From the NCBI GenBank assembly GCA_030445745.1, contig JASUTE010000002.1, positions 143,655 through 207,654 on the forward strand: a stretch of DNA of 64,000 bases. The letters run 5' to 3'. The notes under the pieces were generated by a model. It saw nothing but the letters and a program-made list of their open reading frames with translations. It ran no database searches and had not been told where the DNA came from. A program made the translations under genes and the position numbers. This document shows positions 9,087-18,536 of this stretch, piece after piece (position 1 is the first letter of the stretch; the number at the start of each line of letters is the position of its first letter). The DNA comes from Candidatus Cloacimonadota bacterium. Its GTDB lineage: Bacteria > Cloacimonadota > Cloacimonadia > Cloacimonadales > TCS61.

Positions 9087-9764
9087 TTATTTAATTTCTC
9101 TAATTATACAAATAGGAGTCAATTCAGCAGCTTGACCCTGAGGGTTATCTTTCATTATAGTTTCCAATAATAGGCTGTTAATTCCCGAACTTTTCCCAAT
9201 TACCCAGCTCCCGCCAATATCATTTATATCCATTATAGCTGTTTCAAAGCCAAATTTATCACAAATTTTTCGAGCTACTTTATCCGGTTGGGCTGGCCCC
9301 TTTATAACACAGTTTTCATAGGGAGGTACTGGGGAGGTGGTAGCAGCATCTATCAGAGCGGCTTGTTTACCAGCAATTCTATAAAAATCTCCCTTGCGAC
9401 CTATTAATTTACCTAAAGCACCGCCAGCAGCTGCCAACAATATTCTAAAACTGCCTACCTCGTCGATAGCACATTGCATGCTGGTTGGAGCGCGTAAACC
9501 AATACCATATTCCACATTAGCCACAAAAGGCCATAGAATTTTAGCTAAGAATCCTACTTTAATTTGGGAAACAGGTATGGCTCTACCTTGTGTGATTGCC
9601 AAGGGACTTTCACTGATAGTTATAATATCACCAGTTTGCAAAATAGGAACAGCATAATGTTCTATCACATCCAAAATGTCGTCTTTCTCATTAAGGATCT
9701 TGGTTTTCACCAAAATTCTCTGAAAGGTTTTTCCTGCTACATTAATTTGTGAACTCGTGTTCAT
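9087..9764 (-). CDS. coenzyme F420:L-glutamate ligase-like (CofE-family) protein inside the mre operon
   Basis: This 225-residue protein resembles the CofE/F420-0:gamma-glutamyl ligase fold. Matching segments are GDIITISESPLAITQGR, a glycine-rich LGKLIGRKGDFYRIAG, and INDIGGSWVIG, a variant of the DxNDLG metal-site segment. In F420-producing microbes the family ligates glutamate to F420-0 using GTP. I see no F420 genes here, so the substrate is probably something else. The start overlaps the mreC stop by 23 bases and the stop lies 3 bases before mreD, so it is tightly built into the rod-shape operon. A cell-wall-linked glutamate ligase role is conceivable but unproven. Confidence 0.75.
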   Translation of the reverse strand: MNTSSQINVAGKTFQRILVKTKILNEKDDILDVIEHYAVPILQTGDIITISESPLAITQGRAIPVSQIKVGFLAKILWPFVANVEYGIGLRAPTSMQCAIDEVGSFRILLAAAGGALGKLIGRKGDFYRIAGKQAALIDAATTSPVPPYENCVIKGPAQPDKVARKICDKFGFETAIMDINDIGGSWVIGKSSGINSLLLETIMKDNPQGQAAELTPICIIREIK

Positions 9765-10527
9765 AACTAATGTCCTTCTTATCCAACAAAATTATCACCT
9801 GGTTCAGCTTACTAGGTTCCACAAAAGGCTTTATCTTTGCTTGGATATAAATTTTATCGGGAGAACGATCGATACCTGAAACTATACCAACCGGGTAATT
9901 TTTGGGAAATATTGTAGAGATATTGGAAGTCACAACGCTATCGCCCAAAGCGATGTCAGCACCAGGCTTTATTTGGCTCATATAGGAATTTTGAAAATTA
10001 TCCGATTCTAAAAGGCCTTGCAGGTTATTTCTTTTCAGCATAACGCTTAGTTTAAAATTGGAATGGTTAAAAGGTAGAATAATAGAATAATTTTGCAACG
10101 AATTAATAGTTTTTCCTACTATTCCTTGGTTAGAAATTACTGGAAGCTCCGCTAATACACCAGCAGATATACCTTTATCCACCACCAGATTTTTCTCCCT
10201 GTAGAGCCCTGTGTAGCCAATTATATCTGCAATAACGTAGTTTTCTGTACCAACAGTAAAAGTAAAATCTATATTTTCTACTGTTTCCAAATAGTTTTCT
10301 AACTGGTTTAGTTCAATGGTTTTTTGTGCCAATTCTTGTTGCAAAGTTCTGTTCATATCCCGCAAATCGGTTAATTCCTCTATTTTATTCAAACTATTTA
10401 CAAACGGTAGATAGAGCGTTTTCCCTATAAATTGTGCTTTTGCTACTCTTTTTTCATGATTACCCGAAAGCAGAAATAATGCTAGGATAATTAATACAGC
10501 TAGAGTACCACTTTTTTTCACGATCAA
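9742..10527 (-). CDS. mreC: MreC, rod shape-determining protein
   Basis: This 261-residue protein has a short cytoplasmic N-terminus, one membrane anchor (about residues 8-22), a coiled-coil segment (about 50-85, ELTDLRDMNRTLQQELAQKT) and a periplasmic beta-barrel domain. That is the standard MreC layout. MreC bridges the cytoplasmic MreB filament to PBP2 in the periplasm. Its start overlaps the mreB stop as ATGA, indicating translational coupling. Length is within the family range. Confidence 0.93.
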   Translation of the reverse strand: MIVKKSGTLAVLIILALFLLSGNHEKRVAKAQFIGKTLYLPFVNSLNKIEELTDLRDMNRTLQQELAQKTIELNQLENYLETVENIDFTFTVGTENYVIADIIGYTGLYREKNLVVDKGISAGVLAELPVISNQGIVGKTINSLQNYSIILPFNHSNFKLSVMLKRNNLQGLLESDNFQNSYMSQIKPGADIALGDSVVTSNISTIFPKNYPVGIVSGIDRSPDKIYIQAKIKPFVEPSKLNQVIILLDKKDISYEHEFTN

Positions 10528-11561
10528 TTTTCTATTTTTTTAATTAAAACTTCTCGATAATCATCCAAATTATCCATTATGCGGCCACTACCTTTTACCA
10601 CGCAAATAAGTGATTCAGGAATGACGTGAACAGGCAAATCGACTGCCTCCTGCAGTTTGCGATCTAATCCTTTTAATTGGGCTCCACCTCCAGTAAGAAT
10701 TATCCCACGGTCAGCAATATCAGCTGCCAATTCTGGAGCCGTTTTTTCAAATAAGCGTTTTACAGCATCTATCATGGAAAGCACGGTTTCTGACAACGCT
10801 TCTCGTATTTCTTCCGAGGTAACTTCTACTGTAATAGGATAACCTGTGATAATATCACGGCCACGTACTTCCATTTTTAGTTCTTGTTCCAAAGGAAAAG
10901 CCGACCCGATCTGTTTTTTTATGTTTTCGGCTGTTAGTGTACCTACAAAAATGTTATTTTTCTTTCGCAGATAGCTTATAATATCCTGATCCATTTTATC
11001 GCCACCAATACGAATGGAACTGTGGACCACGATATGCGATAGCGATATTACTGCTATCTCAGTGGTGCCACCACCTATATCCATTACCAGGTTTCCCTGA
11101 GGTTTGTGGATAGGTAAATCGGCACCAATTGCCGCTGCTACCGGCTCGGAAACTAAATGTACTTCCCTGGCACCAGCATGCAAAGCACTGTCTCGTACAG
11201 CTCGTTTTTCCACTTCAGTAATGCCGGAAGGAACACAAACCACCACGCGCGGTTTAATTAGAAAACGTTTCTTCTGCGCCCGCAATATCAAGTTGCGCAG
11301 CATCAACTCGGTTACTTGAAAATCGGCGATAACGCCATCTTTTAATGGCTTTATTACCCTTACTTCTTCCGGGTTCTTGCCCAGCATATCTTTGGCATCT
11401 TGACCTATGGCGATTAATTTTTTATTATCATTGGAAACGGCAACTACCGATGGTTCATCGATAACTATACCTACACCCTTGCGGTATACTAAAGTGTTTG
11501 CTGTCCCCAAATCGATCGCTATATCGTTAGAGAAAAAATCGTTCAGTCCTTTAAATAACAT
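10524..11561 (-). CDS. mreB: MreB, actin-like rod-shape protein
   Basis: This 345-residue actin-fold ATPase has IDLGTANTLVY (phosphate 1), VMDIGGGTTEIAVIS (phosphate 2) and GIILTGGGAQLKGLDR (adenosine). MreB filaments under the membrane direct elongation by RodA/PBP2. It is the first gene of the operon mreB-mreC-CofE-like-mreD-mrdA-rodA-small ORF. A GGAGG SD lies 5 bases before ATG. A TTGACT box about 110 bases upstream is the best promoter candidate. The N-terminal FFSNDIAIDLGTAN matches the MreB membrane-proximal start. Confidence 0.98.
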   Translation of the reverse strand: MLFKGLNDFFSNDIAIDLGTANTLVYRKGVGIVIDEPSVVAVSNDNKKLIAIGQDAKDMLGKNPEEVRVIKPLKDGVIADFQVTELMLRNLILRAQKKRFLIKPRVVVCVPSGITEVEKRAVRDSALHAGAREVHLVSEPVAAAIGADLPIHKPQGNLVMDIGGGTTEIAVISLSHIVVHSSIRIGGDKMDQDIISYLRKKNNIFVGTLTAENIKKQIGSAFPLEQELKMEVRGRDIITGYPITVEVTSEEIREALSETVLSMIDAVKRLFEKTAPELAADIADRGIILTGGGAQLKGLDRKLQEAVDLPVHVIPESLICVVKGSGRIMDNLDDYREVLIKKIEN

Positions 11562-11648
11562 AAATCCTCCGAGAGTTTGTAAGTATCAGAAGCCAAGTTA
11601 GATTGCTAAATTTCTGGCAAATTCGCTCTTTCGCTCCTGCTCCTATCT

Positions 11649-11677
11649 AAAAAACAAATAATAAGTTTTTAAGTCAA
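11649..11677 (-). promoter_or_regulatory. possible -35 box of the mreB operon
   Basis: On the minus strand a TTGACT lies at 11677-11672. At the usual 17-base spacing there is only a T-tract (11654-11649) rather than TATAAT. The same arrangement recurs upstream of dnaE and the tRNAs (see findings). Weak evidence. Confidence 0.3.
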
Positions 11678-11719
11678 GTAATATTAACTGCTAGTGCCAA
11701 AAAGATCTTACAATAAAAA

Positions 11720-11746
11720 ATAGCAGTCTTTTGGCAGGAGTGCTAA
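11720..11746 (+). promoter_or_regulatory. CIRCE operator (HrcA-binding site) upstream of htpG
   Basis: The sequence ATAGCAGTC - 9 bases - GAGTGCTAA matches the CIRCE consensus TTAGCACTC-N9-GAGTGCTAA. The right arm is perfect and the left arm matches at 7 of 9 positions. It lies just upstream of a TTGACA box and about 70 bases before the htpG start, as expected for HrcA repression relieved by heat shock. hrcA itself is not in the window. Confidence 0.75.
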
Positions 11747-11753
11747 AAATTTT

Positions 11754-11781
11754 TTGACAAATCTGCAGCCCGATTTATTTT
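11754..11781 (+). promoter_or_regulatory. putative htpG promoter
   Basis: TTGACA (11754-11759) and TATTTT (11776-11781) are 16 bases apart. They lie immediately downstream of the CIRCE element and 35 bases before the htpG ATG. The -35 is perfect and the -10 matches 4 of 6. Confidence 0.5.
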
Positions 11782-11815
11782 ATCTCTTAAATTAACCGAA
11801 GAGAAGGAGTAGCTT

Positions 11816-13813
11816 ATGGTTCAAGATAGCAAAGGAAAACTTTCCATTCATACTGAAAATATCTTTCCTATTATTAAAAAATGGCTCTATTCCGAGCACG
11901 ATATTTTTCTGCGTGAACTTATTTCCAATGCAGTAGATGCTATGGAAAAAAGGCGTGCGATAGATCCGAGTGTGGATCCTAAAGAGTTAAAAGTTGAATT
12001 AAAAATTAAAAAAGGGAAAAAAGCTCTGGAGATAATTGATTATGGTATCGGAATGACAGCTAACGAAATAAAAAAATATATAAATCAGATAGCTTTTTCC
12101 GGTGCTGAAGATTTTATTAAAAAATACAAAGACAAACAATCTTCCATAATTGGTCATTTTGGATTGGGTTTCTATTCCGCTTTCATGGTTTCCAAAAAGG
12201 TAACTATCGATTCTCTTTCCTACAAAAAAAATTCAAAACCTGCTTATTGGGAATGCGAAGGCAAAACCGAATACATTTTGAAAGAGGGAAAAAGGAAAAA
12301 ACCAGGTACTACCGTTACCGTTTATTTTAACGACGACAATAAGCAGTATTTGGAAGAAGCCAAGATAAAAGAGTTGGTGCAAAAATACAGTAACTTTATG
12401 CCTTTCCCAATCGTGATGGGCAAAGAAACCTTGAATATTAAAGAAGCTTTGTGGAACAAAAAACCCGATAAGTTGAAAGACAAAGACTATAAAGAATTTT
12501 ACAAAAAATTGTTCAACGACTACCAGGATCCACTTTTCTGGATCCATCTAAATGTGGATTTTCCCTTTAATTTAAAAGGGATTTTGTATTTTCCACCGCT
12601 TAGAAATCAGATCGATATAAACCAAGGGGAAGTGAAACTTTTCTGCAACAATGTGTTTGTAGCCGACAACCTGAAACAGATAATTCCAGATTTCTTGCTG
12701 TTGTTAAAGGGCGGAATCGATATTCCCGATATTCCTTTGAACGTTTCTCGTAGTTTCTTACAGGAAGATGCTACCGTGCGCAAGATATCTCAGTATATCA
12801 TCAAGAAAATAGCTGATAGCCTGAAAGATATCTTTAAAAATGAGCGGAAACGGTACGAAGATTTCTGGCCCGATATCCAGAATTTCATTAAATATGGTAT
12901 TCTTACTAATGACAAATTCTCGGAAGCAATGCATAAATACATTCTGTTTAAAACCACGCAGGGCGATTACATTACAGTGCAGGAATATTTAGATAGAAAT
13001 AAGACAGATGAAAAACCTCGCAAAATTTACTACGCTGCTAGCGAAGACACTCAGGTTTCATATATAAATTTGATGAAAGAGCAAGGCCTCGAAATTATTT
13101 ACAGCGATTCTATTATGGATAATCACATCTTCCAGCAGCTGGAAACCAAGTTGGGAAATGTTTCCTTTGTCCGCGTGGATTCCGAAATAAACGAAAAACT
13201 GGTGGATTCCGAACATAAAGAGGTGGTAGATACCAATAATAAAACACAATCGGAAAAGATAAAAGAGATCTTTGATAAAACTCTGAACGACAATATTGAA
13301 GCAGCTTTCAATAAAGATTCCTATACCGATTTTATCAAGAAATATCCCGATGCGGTTACCACACTTTCACCCTATATTCGTACCGACAAAGATTTTACGT
13401 ACATCAAACCTTACGATATCCCGCCAGCAGTGCGCGAAAAACTGGGTAAAGAAGCTTTCAATGCTATTATGGAAAAAGTGAATCTGACTATTACCACTCA
13501 GGTGAAACATCTGAAAACAAAGGATATTCCGGCTATGCTGGTTTTCAACGAATTTATGCGCCGCTTCCAAGAAATGAACAGTTTGTATAGACAAGAACAA
13601 CCAGATATGCTACAAAATCACTCCATTATTGTGAATGCTTCCAATAAAACAGTACAAAAAATTGTGAAATTATACGAAGAAGGTAAAACTGATAAGGTAA
13701 AAACTTTAGTACACTACATTCACGATTTGGCTATGCTGGAGCAGAAACAATTTACCGGTAAAGAACTGCAGCAATTCATTTCCCAGGCAAATAAAGTTCT
13801 GCAAATGGTTTAA
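11816..13813 (+). CDS. htpG: HtpG, bacterial Hsp90 chaperone
   Basis: This 665-residue ATP-dependent dimeric chaperone carries the GHKL ATP-binding motifs: ELISNAVDAMEKR (about residue 36), DYGIGMTANEI (about 80) and GHFGLGFYSAFMV (about 120). The middle domain follows, including the catalytic-loop segment around NVSRSFLQ, and then the C-terminal dimerisation domain. It has no eukaryotic MEEVD tail. SD GAAGGAG lies 7 bases before ATG. A CIRCE operator and TTGACA box upstream indicate heat-shock control by HrcA. The gene ends in a strong intrinsic terminator, so it is probably monocistronic. Confidence 0.97.
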   Translation: MVQDSKGKLSIHTENIFPIIKKWLYSEHDIFLRELISNAVDAMEKRRAIDPSVDPKELKVELKIKKGKKALEIIDYGIGMTANEIKKYINQIAFSGAEDFIKKYKDKQSSIIGHFGLGFYSAFMVSKKVTIDSLSYKKNSKPAYWECEGKTEYILKEGKRKKPGTTVTVYFNDDNKQYLEEAKIKELVQKYSNFMPFPIVMGKETLNIKEALWNKKPDKLKDKDYKEFYKKLFNDYQDPLFWIHLNVDFPFNLKGILYFPPLRNQIDINQGEVKLFCNNVFVADNLKQIIPDFLLLLKGGIDIPDIPLNVSRSFLQEDATVRKISQYIIKKIADSLKDIFKNERKRYEDFWPDIQNFIKYGILTNDKFSEAMHKYILFKTTQGDYITVQEYLDRNKTDEKPRKIYYAASEDTQVSYINLMKEQGLEIIYSDSIMDNHIFQQLETKLGNVSFVRVDSEINEKLVDSEHKEVVDTNNKTQSEKIKEIFDKTLNDNIEAAFNKDSYTDFIKKYPDAVTTLSPYIRTDKDFTYIKPYDIPPAVREKLGKEAFNAIMEKVNLTITTQVKHLKTKDIPAMLVFNEFMRRFQEMNSLYRQEQPDMLQNHSIIVNASNKTVQKIVKLYEEGKTDKVKTLVHYIHDLAMLEQKQFTGKELQQFISQANKVLQMV

Positions 13814-13822
13814 AACTACTTG

Positions 13823-13850
13823 ACGGCTTGCTTCGGCAGGCCGTTTTTTT
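13823..13850 (+). terminator. htpG intrinsic terminator
   Basis: The hairpin ACGGCTTGC-TTCG-GCAGGCCGT (one G-T pair) is followed by seven T. The loop is a stable TTCG-type tetraloop. It starts about 10 bases after the htpG stop. Confidence 0.88.
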
Positions 13851-13858
13851 AATACATT

Positions 13859-13892
13859 TTGGTTAGCAAAATTCTCTTGCGGTGCTAGCCAA
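13859..13892 (+). repeat. inverted repeat before the threonine aldolase gene
   Basis: TTGGTTAGCA and TGCTAGCCAA (9 of 10 paired) flank a 14-base loop in the htpG-ltaE gap. It could be an operator or a leader hairpin. Nothing in the sequence decides between them. Confidence 0.4.
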
Positions 13893-13933
13893 ATTTACTA
13901 ACTTTAAAATTTATTAAAAAGTAGGAGATGATT

Positions 13934-14962
13934 ATGAGTAATAAGCGAGGATTTGCCAGCGATAATAATTCCGGAGTACATCCGCGGCTGTTGCAGGCAT
14001 TGCAACAAGTTAATGTTGGCCACACCATTGCTTACGGCGATGATGACTATACCCACGCGGCGCAAAATTTATTAAAACAACATTTTGGAGAAACAGCACA
14101 GAGCTTTTTCGTGTACAACGGCACTGCGGCTAATGTGCTTTCCCTAAAAGCTATGACCAATTCCTTCAATTCAATCATCTGTGCCGAAACAGCGCATATA
14201 AACGTGGATGAATGCGGGGCACCCGAAAAATTTACTGGCAGCAAACTGCTTAGTGTGGAAACTCCCGATGGCAAATTAACCCCACAGCTTATAAAAAAAC
14301 ATCTGCATGGGTTTGGATTTGAACACCATTCCCAACCTAAAGTGATCTCGATAACTCAATCTACCGAAATGGGCACGGTTTATACTCCTGCCGAAATAAA
14401 GGAGTTGACCGATTTTGCTCACAAACAGGGATTGTTGGTGCACATGGATGGTGCTCGCCTTTCCAATGCTGCTGCTTATTTGAATCTAAGTTTCCAGCAG
14501 ATAACCGCTGATGTAGGTATAGACGCTGTTTCCTTTGGCTGTACTAAAAATGGTGGTATGTTCGGCGAAGCTATCATCTTCTTCCGACCAGAGCTGGCAG
14601 CAAATTTTAAATATTATAGGAAACAGGGTATGCAGTTGGCTTCCAAGATGCGCTTTATATCTGCCCAGTACACTGAATTGCTAAAAGATGGTCTTTGGCA
14701 TCAGTTAGCTAGCCATTCCAACCAGATGGCGCAAAAATTGGCAAAAGAAGTTGCCCAAATTCCTCAAATAAAAATAACTCAGAAGGTGGAAGCGAACGGT
14801 GTTTTTGCCATTATCCCACCCCGGATAATTCCGCAGTTGCAGGCAGAATATTTCTTTTATATGTGGGATGAACACAACAATGAAGTGCGCTGGATGACCT
14901 CTTTCGATACCCAGCCCGAAGATATCGACAACTTTGTGGCCAAAATAAAGGAGTTGCTATGA
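13934..14962 (+). CDS. ltaE: low-specificity L-threonine aldolase (PLP-dependent)
   Basis: This 342-residue fold-type I PLP enzyme cleaves threonine or allo-threonine to glycine and acetaldehyde. Visible features are [11 protein letters not shown] (cofactor-ring aspartate), SFGCTKNGG (Schiff-base lysine) and the N-terminal [11 protein letters not shown]. The ORF track starts at 13928, but the AGGAG SD directly abuts that ATG. The ATG at 13934 has a normal 6-base spacing, so I use it. The stop overlaps the macrodomain gene start as ATGA. Other beta-eliminating lyases are a less likely alternative. Confidence 0.9.
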   Translation: MSNKRGFASDNNSGVHPRLLQALQQVNVGHTIAYGDDDYTHAAQNLLKQHFGETAQSFFVYNGTAANVLSLKAMTNSFNSIICAETAHINVDECGAPEKFTGSKLLSVETPDGKLTPQLIKKHLHGFGFEHHSQPKVISITQSTEMGTVYTPAEIKELTDFAHKQGLLVHMDGARLSNAAAYLNLSFQQITADVGIDAVSFGCTKNGGMFGEAIIFFRPELAANFKYYRKQGMQLASKMRFISAQYTELLKDGLWHQLASHSNQMAQKLAKEVAQIPQIKITQKVEANGVFAIIPPRIIPQLQAEYFFYMWDEHNNEVRWMTSFDTQPEDIDNFVAKIKELL

Positions 14963-15471
14963 GAAACAGGATAAAAGTTTATTTAGGTGACATTACCAAG
15001 TTGGAAGTGGACGCCATTGTGAACGCTGCCAATCGCAGCTTGCTGGGTGGTGGTGGTGTGGATGGCGCTATTCACCGCGCTGCCGGCAAACAGCTTTTGG
15101 CCGAATGCAAAACTTTGGGTGGTTGCCAAACAGGTGAAGCTAAGCTAACCAAGGGGTATAATTTGCCGGCTAAATTTGTTATTCACACAGTTGGCCCAGT
15201 TTGGCGAGGTGGAAACAACCGAGAAACAGAGCTTTTGGCAAATTGCTATCGGAATAGTTTGCAACTGGCTGTGCAAAACGAAGTTAAAACAATTGCTTTC
15301 CCAGCAATAAGTACCGGTGTGTACGGTTTCCCTAAGCAAAAAGCAGCCCAAATTGCCCTACGCGAAGTTGCCAATTTCCTAAAAAACAACAAACAGCTCA
15401 AGCAGGTAATTTTTGTATGTTTTGATAACGAAAATTACCAGATCTATCAACAGGGATTAGATGAAATATAG
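14959..15471 (+). CDS. macrodomain protein (O-acetyl-ADP-ribose / ADP-ribosyl hydrolase type)
   Basis: This 170-residue single macrodomain belongs to the MacroD/YmdB-like class. It has [26 protein letters not shown] (ADP-ribose-binding and catalytic loop) and the second loop [12 protein letters not shown]. Relatives remove ADP-ribose from proteins or deacetylate O-acetyl-ADP-ribose. The start overlaps threonine aldolase by 4 bases and the stop overlaps the HAD gene by 11 bases, so translation is coupled across three genes. No ADP-ribosyltransferase or sirtuin gene is adjacent. Confidence 0.93.
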   Translation: MRNRIKVYLGDITKLEVDAIVNAANRSLLGGGGVDGAIHRAAGKQLLAECKTLGGCQTGEAKLTKGYNLPAKFVIHTVGPVWRGGNNRETELLANCYRNSLQLAVQNEVKTIAFPAISTGVYGFPKQKAAQIALREVANFLKNNKQLKQVIFVCFDNENYQIYQQGLDEI

Positions 15472-16135
15472 ATGCATTTTACTCGACCATGACGATACTT
15501 CTGTAAACAGTACTGCTACTATTCATTATCCTGCTTACTGCGAAATTATGAATACCCTTCGGAGTGATGAACCAGAACTAAAGCAGGATCTGGAAGGCTG
15601 GTTCCTAAAAAATTTCGATCCCGGCGTGGGAGATTACTACCAAAAAGAACTGCAATTCAGTTTGGAAGAACAGAAGCAGGAATATGCAATGTGGCGTAGC
15701 TATACCGAAAACAAAGAGTTGTTACCCGAGTTTTATGAAGGTGTTTTGGAAATTATTCGCGAATTTCAGCAAAAGGGAGGTATAGTAGCCGTTTGTTCCC
15801 ATTCGGAAGCCGATATCATTGAAAATCATTATCGTAAAAAGGGGAATGGCATTTTCCCAGACCTCATTTTTGGTTGGAACGATGATCATAGCAAGATGAA
15901 ACCAGAGGTTTATCCGGTAGAAGTAGTGCAGCAAAGATATAACCTGAACCCAGAGCAAATTTTGGTGGTAGATGACCTGAAACCGGGCTACATGATGGCT
16001 AGGCTGGCTGGAGTGGATTTTGCCGCTGCCGGCTGGGCGCACAACATCGAACCTATTGCTAAGTTCATGCGCCAGCATGCCGATTATTATCTGGAAACAG
16101 TGGCTGAACTTAGAGAAATTATTTGGGAAAATTAG
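15461..16135 (+). CDS. HAD-superfamily phosphatase
   Basis: This 224-residue haloacid dehalogenase-type hydrolase has motif [12 protein letters not shown] (nucleophile and acid/base aspartates), motif II around VAVCSHS, a lysine-containing segment ([10 protein letters not shown]) and motif [13 protein letters not shown] helical cap lies between motifs I and II (about residues 20-95). The substrate cannot be predicted, though sugar or nucleotide phosphates are usual. It overlaps the macrodomain gene by 11 bases, which raises the possibility that it acts on an ADP-ribose-derived phosphate. That is inference only. Confidence 0.85.
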   Translation: MKYRCILLDHDDTSVNSTATIHYPAYCEIMNTLRSDEPELKQDLEGWFLKNFDPGVGDYYQKELQFSLEEQKQEYAMWRSYTENKELLPEFYEGVLEIIREFQQKGGIVAVCSHSEADIIENHYRKKGNGIFPDLIFGWNDDHSKMKPEVYPVEVVQQRYNLNPEQILVVDDLKPGYMMARLAGVDFAAAGWAHNIEPIAKFMRQHADYYLETVAELREIIWEN

Positions 16136-16137
16136 CA

Positions 16138-16794
16138 ATGGGAAAGATAAAATTCGTTACTACCAGAGATGGCTCGCAAACAGCCTACAACCAGCAGGCA
16201 GATGAACATTACCATTCAGTAACAGGTGCAATAGAAGAAGCTTTTGAAAAATATGTAAAACCACTGCAAATAACCGACGGAATGTGTATTTTGGACTACT
16301 GTTTTGGTTTGGGTTACAACAGCATTGCTGCTACTGCGCAGCATTCCAACCTGCAAATTACAGCTTTGGAAAAGGATATCCAGATAGTGCGTGCTATGAA
16401 AAAAGTGGCTCCCCCTGCGCCTATTTCCCATAAATATGAAATTTTTAGCGACCTAGCTGAGCAAAATATTATTAAAGATAACGATAATAATGTTATCAAG
16501 CTAATTTTGGGCGATGTTTTCCAAACTTTACCTACCTTGCCCGATGAATTTTTCGATAGAGTTTTTTTTGACCCGTTTTCTCCTACTAAACAACCGGAGA
16601 TGTGGAACTTGCAAATATTTAACTTGGTGTATGCTAAACTGAAAGCTGGCGGTAAATTAGCCACCTACAGTTGTGCCAAAATGGTGCGTAACAATATGCG
16701 CTATGCGGGTTTTAGAGTGTACGATGGCCCCCAGGTTGGCCGCAAAAGTCCAGCTACCATAGCTGTAAAAGTAAAAAAGACTTGCCTAAAATAA
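16138..16794 (+). CDS. MnmC-like SAM-dependent methyltransferase domain protein
   Basis: This protein of about 218 residues resembles the methyltransferase half of MnmC (tRNA 5-aminomethyl-2-thiouridine methyltransferase). It has the N-terminal TRDGSQTAYNQQADEHYHS, motif I LDYCFGLGYNS and VFFDPFSPTKQPEMW. The FAD-dependent half of MnmC is absent. Stand-alone relatives exist and may act on tRNA wobble uridine, but target specificity is unproven. The ORF track starts at 16123, inside the HAD gene. I prefer the ATG at 16138, three bases after that stop, because conserved sequence begins there. Confidence 0.8.
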   Translation: MGKIKFVTTRDGSQTAYNQQADEHYHSVTGAIEEAFEKYVKPLQITDGMCILDYCFGLGYNSIAATAQHSNLQITALEKDIQIVRAMKKVAPPAPISHKYEIFSDLAEQNIIKDNDNNVIKLILGDVFQTLPTLPDEFFDRVFFDPFSPTKQPEMWNLQIFNLVYAKLKAGGKLATYSCAKMVRNNMRYAGFRVYDGPQVGRKSPATIAVKVKKTCLK

Positions 16795-16840
16795 TTTTAT
16801 TCTAAAATTGTGTTAAGAATAACCTATATAAGGAATTTTT

Positions 16841-17878
16841 ATGCTGGAACGAATTTCTACTCCCGATGAATTACCTGGTGAAAAGGATTTTGATAGAACC
16901 CTAAGGCCAAAATCTCTGGATGAATTTGTAGGACAAGAGAAGATCAAGGAGATTTTGGAGATAGCTATACAAGCCACCAAACTTAGGAAGGAGCCGCTGG
17001 ACCATGTGCTGTTCTATGGCCCGCCTGGTTTGGGGAAAACCACTTTGGCCTATATCATTGCCAATGAATTGGGGGCCGATGTGAAGGTAAGCGCCGGCCC
17101 TGTTTTGGAAAAAGCTTCCGATTTGGCTGGAATTCTTACTAACCTGCAGCGCAACGATGTGTTTTTTATCGATGAAATCCACCGCTTGAACCATGTGGTA
17201 GAAGAATATATGTATCCGGCTATCGAAGATTTCGAGATGGAGATAATAATCGACAGCGGACCTAGTGCGCGTTCTTTGAATATCGATATCGAGCCCTTTA
17301 CCCTGATAGGAGCAACTACCAGAGCAGGTTTGCTAACCTCGCCCCTGCGGGCACGTTTTGGCTTAGTGCTGCGGCTGAACTACTACGACAGCGCCAGCAT
17401 CGAGAAGATTATTAAGCGCTCTGCTAAACTGCTAAAGGTGTCTATCGAACAAGAAGGCGCTACCGAAATAGCCCGCCGTAGCCGCGGTACACCAAGGGTG
17501 GCCAACCGCCTTTTGCGCCGAGTGCGCGACTATGCCCAAATAAAAGGCGATGGCGTGATAACCAAAGATATAGCCATGAAAGCTCTGAAGATGCTGAATG
17601 TAGACAATGCAGGGCTGGACGAGATGGACAAAAAGATAATAACTACTATAATAGAAAACTACCAGGGTGGGCCGGTAGGACTGAAAACCATGGCTGTAGC
17701 TGTGGGCGAAGATGCCGGCACTATTGAAGAGATCTACGAACCTTATCTGATACAGCAGGGTTTTTTGGATAGAACTCCCCAGGGACGTAAGGCTACTTGG
17801 AAAGCTTACAAACATTTTGGGCGCACTCCACAAGAAGAGCAAATTTCTATATTTGAGGAGTCTGATGATAAAAGCTAA
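16841..17878 (+). CDS. ruvB: RuvB, Holliday junction branch-migration ATPase
   Basis: This 345-residue AAA+ motor forms hexamers that RuvA places on Holliday junctions. It has Walker [12 protein letters not shown] (about residue 59), Walker [10 protein letters not shown], sensor 1 GATTRAG, arginine-finger region LRARFG and a C-terminal winged helix ([18 protein letters not shown]). Length is standard. ruvA and ruvC are not in the window. The 3' end overlaps the next gene by 14 bases. Confidence 0.98.
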   Translation: MLERISTPDELPGEKDFDRTLRPKSLDEFVGQEKIKEILEIAIQATKLRKEPLDHVLFYGPPGLGKTTLAYIIANELGADVKVSAGPVLEKASDLAGILTNLQRNDVFFIDEIHRLNHVVEEYMYPAIEDFEMEIIIDSGPSARSLNIDIEPFTLIGATTRAGLLTSPLRARFGLVLRLNYYDSASIEKIIKRSAKLLKVSIEQEGATEIARRSRGTPRVANRLLRRVRDYAQIKGDGVITKDIAMKALKMLNVDNAGLDEMDKKIITTIIENYQGGPVGLKTMAVAVGEDAGTIEEIYEPYLIQQGFLDRTPQGRKATWKAYKHFGRTPQEEQISIFEESDDKS

Positions 17879-18425
17879 GTTAATTATCCTAGCACTTTTT
17901 TTCTGCACTATGTTACATTCTCTCGATTTTCGAGATTACAACTGGGGTGATTCTAAGGAAGAAGTTTTAAAGACAGAACAAAGAGAACCGCTATTAAACC
18001 AGAAAGAATTTTTGGTATATGAGGGGGTGGTAGCTAAGTTTCCAGCTACAATTATCTATACTTTTTTGGAAGATGAATTGGTGCGCGGCATGTATGTGTT
18101 GCAAACCGAGTACGAAAAAAATAACGACTATATTATGGATTTTTTCTATTTGCAAAAATTATTGACCCAGCTATATGGCAAGCCCATGGAGGAACTGGAT
18201 ATCACCAAATCGATGGTAGAGAAGGATAGGCGAGGGCGCTACGGCAAAGAGATAGCCCAGGGCGAACGTATTTTGCAAAACAAATGGAAGTTGGAACGCA
18301 CCTTGATTATTTTGACCTTAGATGGTAAAGAAAATAAACTAAGTACCAGGGTAAATTATTCTTCCTTTTTCCTGCTGGAACACCTGCAGAAAAAACAGAG
18401 AGAAGATTTGCTGCGCGGATTATAA
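17865..18425 (+). CDS. exported protein of unknown function downstream of ruvB
   Basis: This 186-residue protein has a signal peptide ([19 protein letters not shown]) followed by [16 protein letters not shown]. The latter resembles exported proteins of unknown function in which a short W-G motif follows the signal sequence. The ORF track begins at 17817 inside ruvB. I choose the ATG at 17865 because GAGGAG lies 5 bases upstream and a signal peptide begins there. It overlaps ruvB by 14 bases. Probably periplasmic, with no catalytic motif seen. Confidence 0.75.
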   Translation: MIKAKLIILALFFCTMLHSLDFRDYNWGDSKEEVLKTEQREPLLNQKEFLVYEGVVAKFPATIIYTFLEDELVRGMYVLQTEYEKNNDYIMDFFYLQKLLTQLYGKPMEELDITKSMVEKDRRGRYGKEIAQGERILQNKWKLERTLIILTLDGKENKLSTRVNYSSFFLLEHLQKKQREDLLRGL

Positions 18426-18536
18426 TTTCCAATTTCCTACTAATTATTGAAATTTGTAGTAATTTGATATTCCTAAAAAACGGCAATAAAGCCTATTCCA
18501 ATTGAAAATAAATAATTAAAAATAAGAGGTAAAAAA

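Noticed and set aside
15722-16138. 138-residue minus-strand ORF opposite the HAD gene
   Set aside because: Fully contained opposite a conserved gene, with no SD or domain.
17432-17908. 158-residue minus-strand ORF opposite ruvB
   Set aside because: Shadow of ruvB with no recognisable family.
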